Part shown: positions 15,249-15,921 of the stretch, piece by piece
Layout: the number at the start of each line of letters is the position of its first letter
Numbering within the stretch: position 1 is the first letter of the stretch
Origin: Acidobacteriota bacterium
Lineage (GTDB): Bacteria; Acidobacteriota; Terriglobia; Terriglobales; Acidobacteriaceae
Reading direction: 5' to 3'
NCBI GenBank assembly: GCA_023410055.1
Contig: JAEYQK010000026.1
Location: forward strand, 1 to 15,921
Length of the DNA: 15,921 bases
Translations under genes and position numbers: made by a program
The notes under the pieces: model-generated
The model's database searches: none
Seen by the model: only the letters and a program-made list of their open reading frames with translations
Told to the model about the DNA's origin: nothing

Positions 15249-15921
15249 GGAAACAGACGACTACTGCTGCGAGTCAAGTGCTCTCAGTGAAGCATGCTGG
15301 GAGGTGGAGCAGATCCTTGAACAATTGCGGTGGTGGGTCGAGGACAATGACTACGCAGGTTACGAGCCGTACGACCTCCTCAACTCGCCATGGTTCGCGC
15401 CGGTATGGAATCGCAGCATAGTCGCGAGTAGTGTCTTGATTCAACTGGGACGGCGCTTTGCAGGCGCGCGGACACGAGAATGGCTGCGAGTTCCAAAGAG
15501 CAAGAATCCGAAGGCGATAGGACTGTTTCTGAGTGGGTACTGCGATCTCGCACGGTGCGGTACGAATCAGCAGGGCACGATCGCCTATCTCAAATCGGAG
15601 CTGAAGCGCTTATGTTCACCTGGCGAAGCCGAGTCGTGCTGGGGCTACGACTGGAACTTCAATTCGCTCCGGGGTAGCGTGATGCGGGCGTTTGCGCCCA
15701 ACGCCATCGCAACCGTGTTTTGCGCGAACGCTCTTTTTGACGCAAGGGAAGTGCTCGGCGATACCGACTCCGAGCGGATGGCACTTTCTGCTTGCCGATT
15801 CTTTGTAACACGGCTCAACCGGTCGTGTTGGGATGTCCCGGAAGAAATCTGCTTCAGTTATACGCCGGAAAACCACAGCCTGATCCTAAACAACAGTCTC
15901 TTGGTTGCCGCAGTACTGGCT
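15229..15921 (+). CDS. Conserved EPS-locus protein of unknown function, truncated by the window edge
   Basis: An open frame of 231 codons runs from ATG 15229 to the last base with no stop. The start lies inside the polymerase gene (20-nt overlap), as expected for an operon member, though no clear ribosome site is seen. The product appears soluble and helical, rich in Trp and Cys: SPWFAPVWNRS (about 53-63), VPKSKNPKAIGLFLSGY, CWGYDWNF (137-144) and CFSYTPEN (208-215). The repeated aromatic helix pattern suggests an alpha/alpha-toroid fold like terpenoid cyclases and six-hairpin glycosidases. I have a sense of similar uncharacterised proteins in polysaccharide clusters but cannot name the family. 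A role in glycan modification or cleavage is possible. Confidence 0.8.
   Translation, partial: MKNQLVRETDDYCCESSALSEACWEVEQILEQLRWWVEDNDYAGYEPYDLLNSPWFAPVWNRSIVASSVLIQLGRRFAGARTREWLRVPKSKNPKAIGLFLSGYCDLARCGTNQQGTIAYLKSELKRLCSPGEAESCWGYDWNFNSLRGSVMRAFAPNAIATVFCANALFDAREVLGDTDSERMALSACRFFVTRLNRSCWDVPEEICFSYTPENHSLILNNSLLVAAVLA

Overview
The window looks like chromosomal DNA of a mid-to-high GC Gram-negative soil bacterium, most likely Acidobacteriota (class Terriglobia). This is inferred from a secreted GH3 glycosidase, an UpxY/NusG-led exopolysaccharide (EPS) operon, and intergenic repeats such as GGGTGC...CACCC and CAAGCC...GGCTTG, which I associate with that group. No rRNA, tRNA, transposase or CRISPR array is visible.

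Layout: (1) 82-1544, minus strand: a translationally coupled pair, a small YgiB-like lipoprotein followed by a YgiC-type ATP-grasp enzyme. (2) 1798-4320, plus strand: a secreted family 3 glycoside hydrolase with a PA14 insertion, transcribed alone and closed by a strong terminator. (3) 4381-4955: gene-free DNA carrying helically phased GACTGA repeats and a series of inverted repeats. (4) 4956-7884: an OLD-family ATPase/TOPRIM nuclease followed by a zinc-ribbon plus DUF4145 (HEPN-like RX4H) protein. This is a candidate two-gene phage-defence module that does not match the named OLD-containing systems I know. A start-less reading frame that may be a gene remnant lies between the two genes. (5) 7885-9236: about 1.35 kb without a convincing gene. 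It holds a terminator-like hairpin and a fourfold tandem array of a ~120-bp unit, each copy carrying a REP-like palindrome with a GTAG head on the minus strand, then a probable promoter flanked by an 8-bp inverted repeat. (6) 9237-15921, plus strand: the start of an EPS operon.

The EPS operon order is UpxY-type antiterminator, Wzz/GumC-like co-polymerase, GT4 glycosyltransferase, Wzx-like flippase, O-antigen polymerase/ligase, and an unrecognised conserved protein running off the right edge. Spacing is tight: gaps are 18 and 29 bp, and the last three junctions overlap by 1, 4 and 20 nt. The set fits a Wzx/Wzy-type pathway: the GT4 enzyme adds a sugar to a lipid-linked unit, the flippase moves it across the inner membrane, the polymerase joins units, the Wzz-like protein sets chain length, and the NusG paralogue probably keeps RNA polymerase processive over the long operon.

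The most interesting region is 4571-8880: a possible defence pair set between repeat-rich intergenic segments, with a palindrome in the spacer of its putative promoter.
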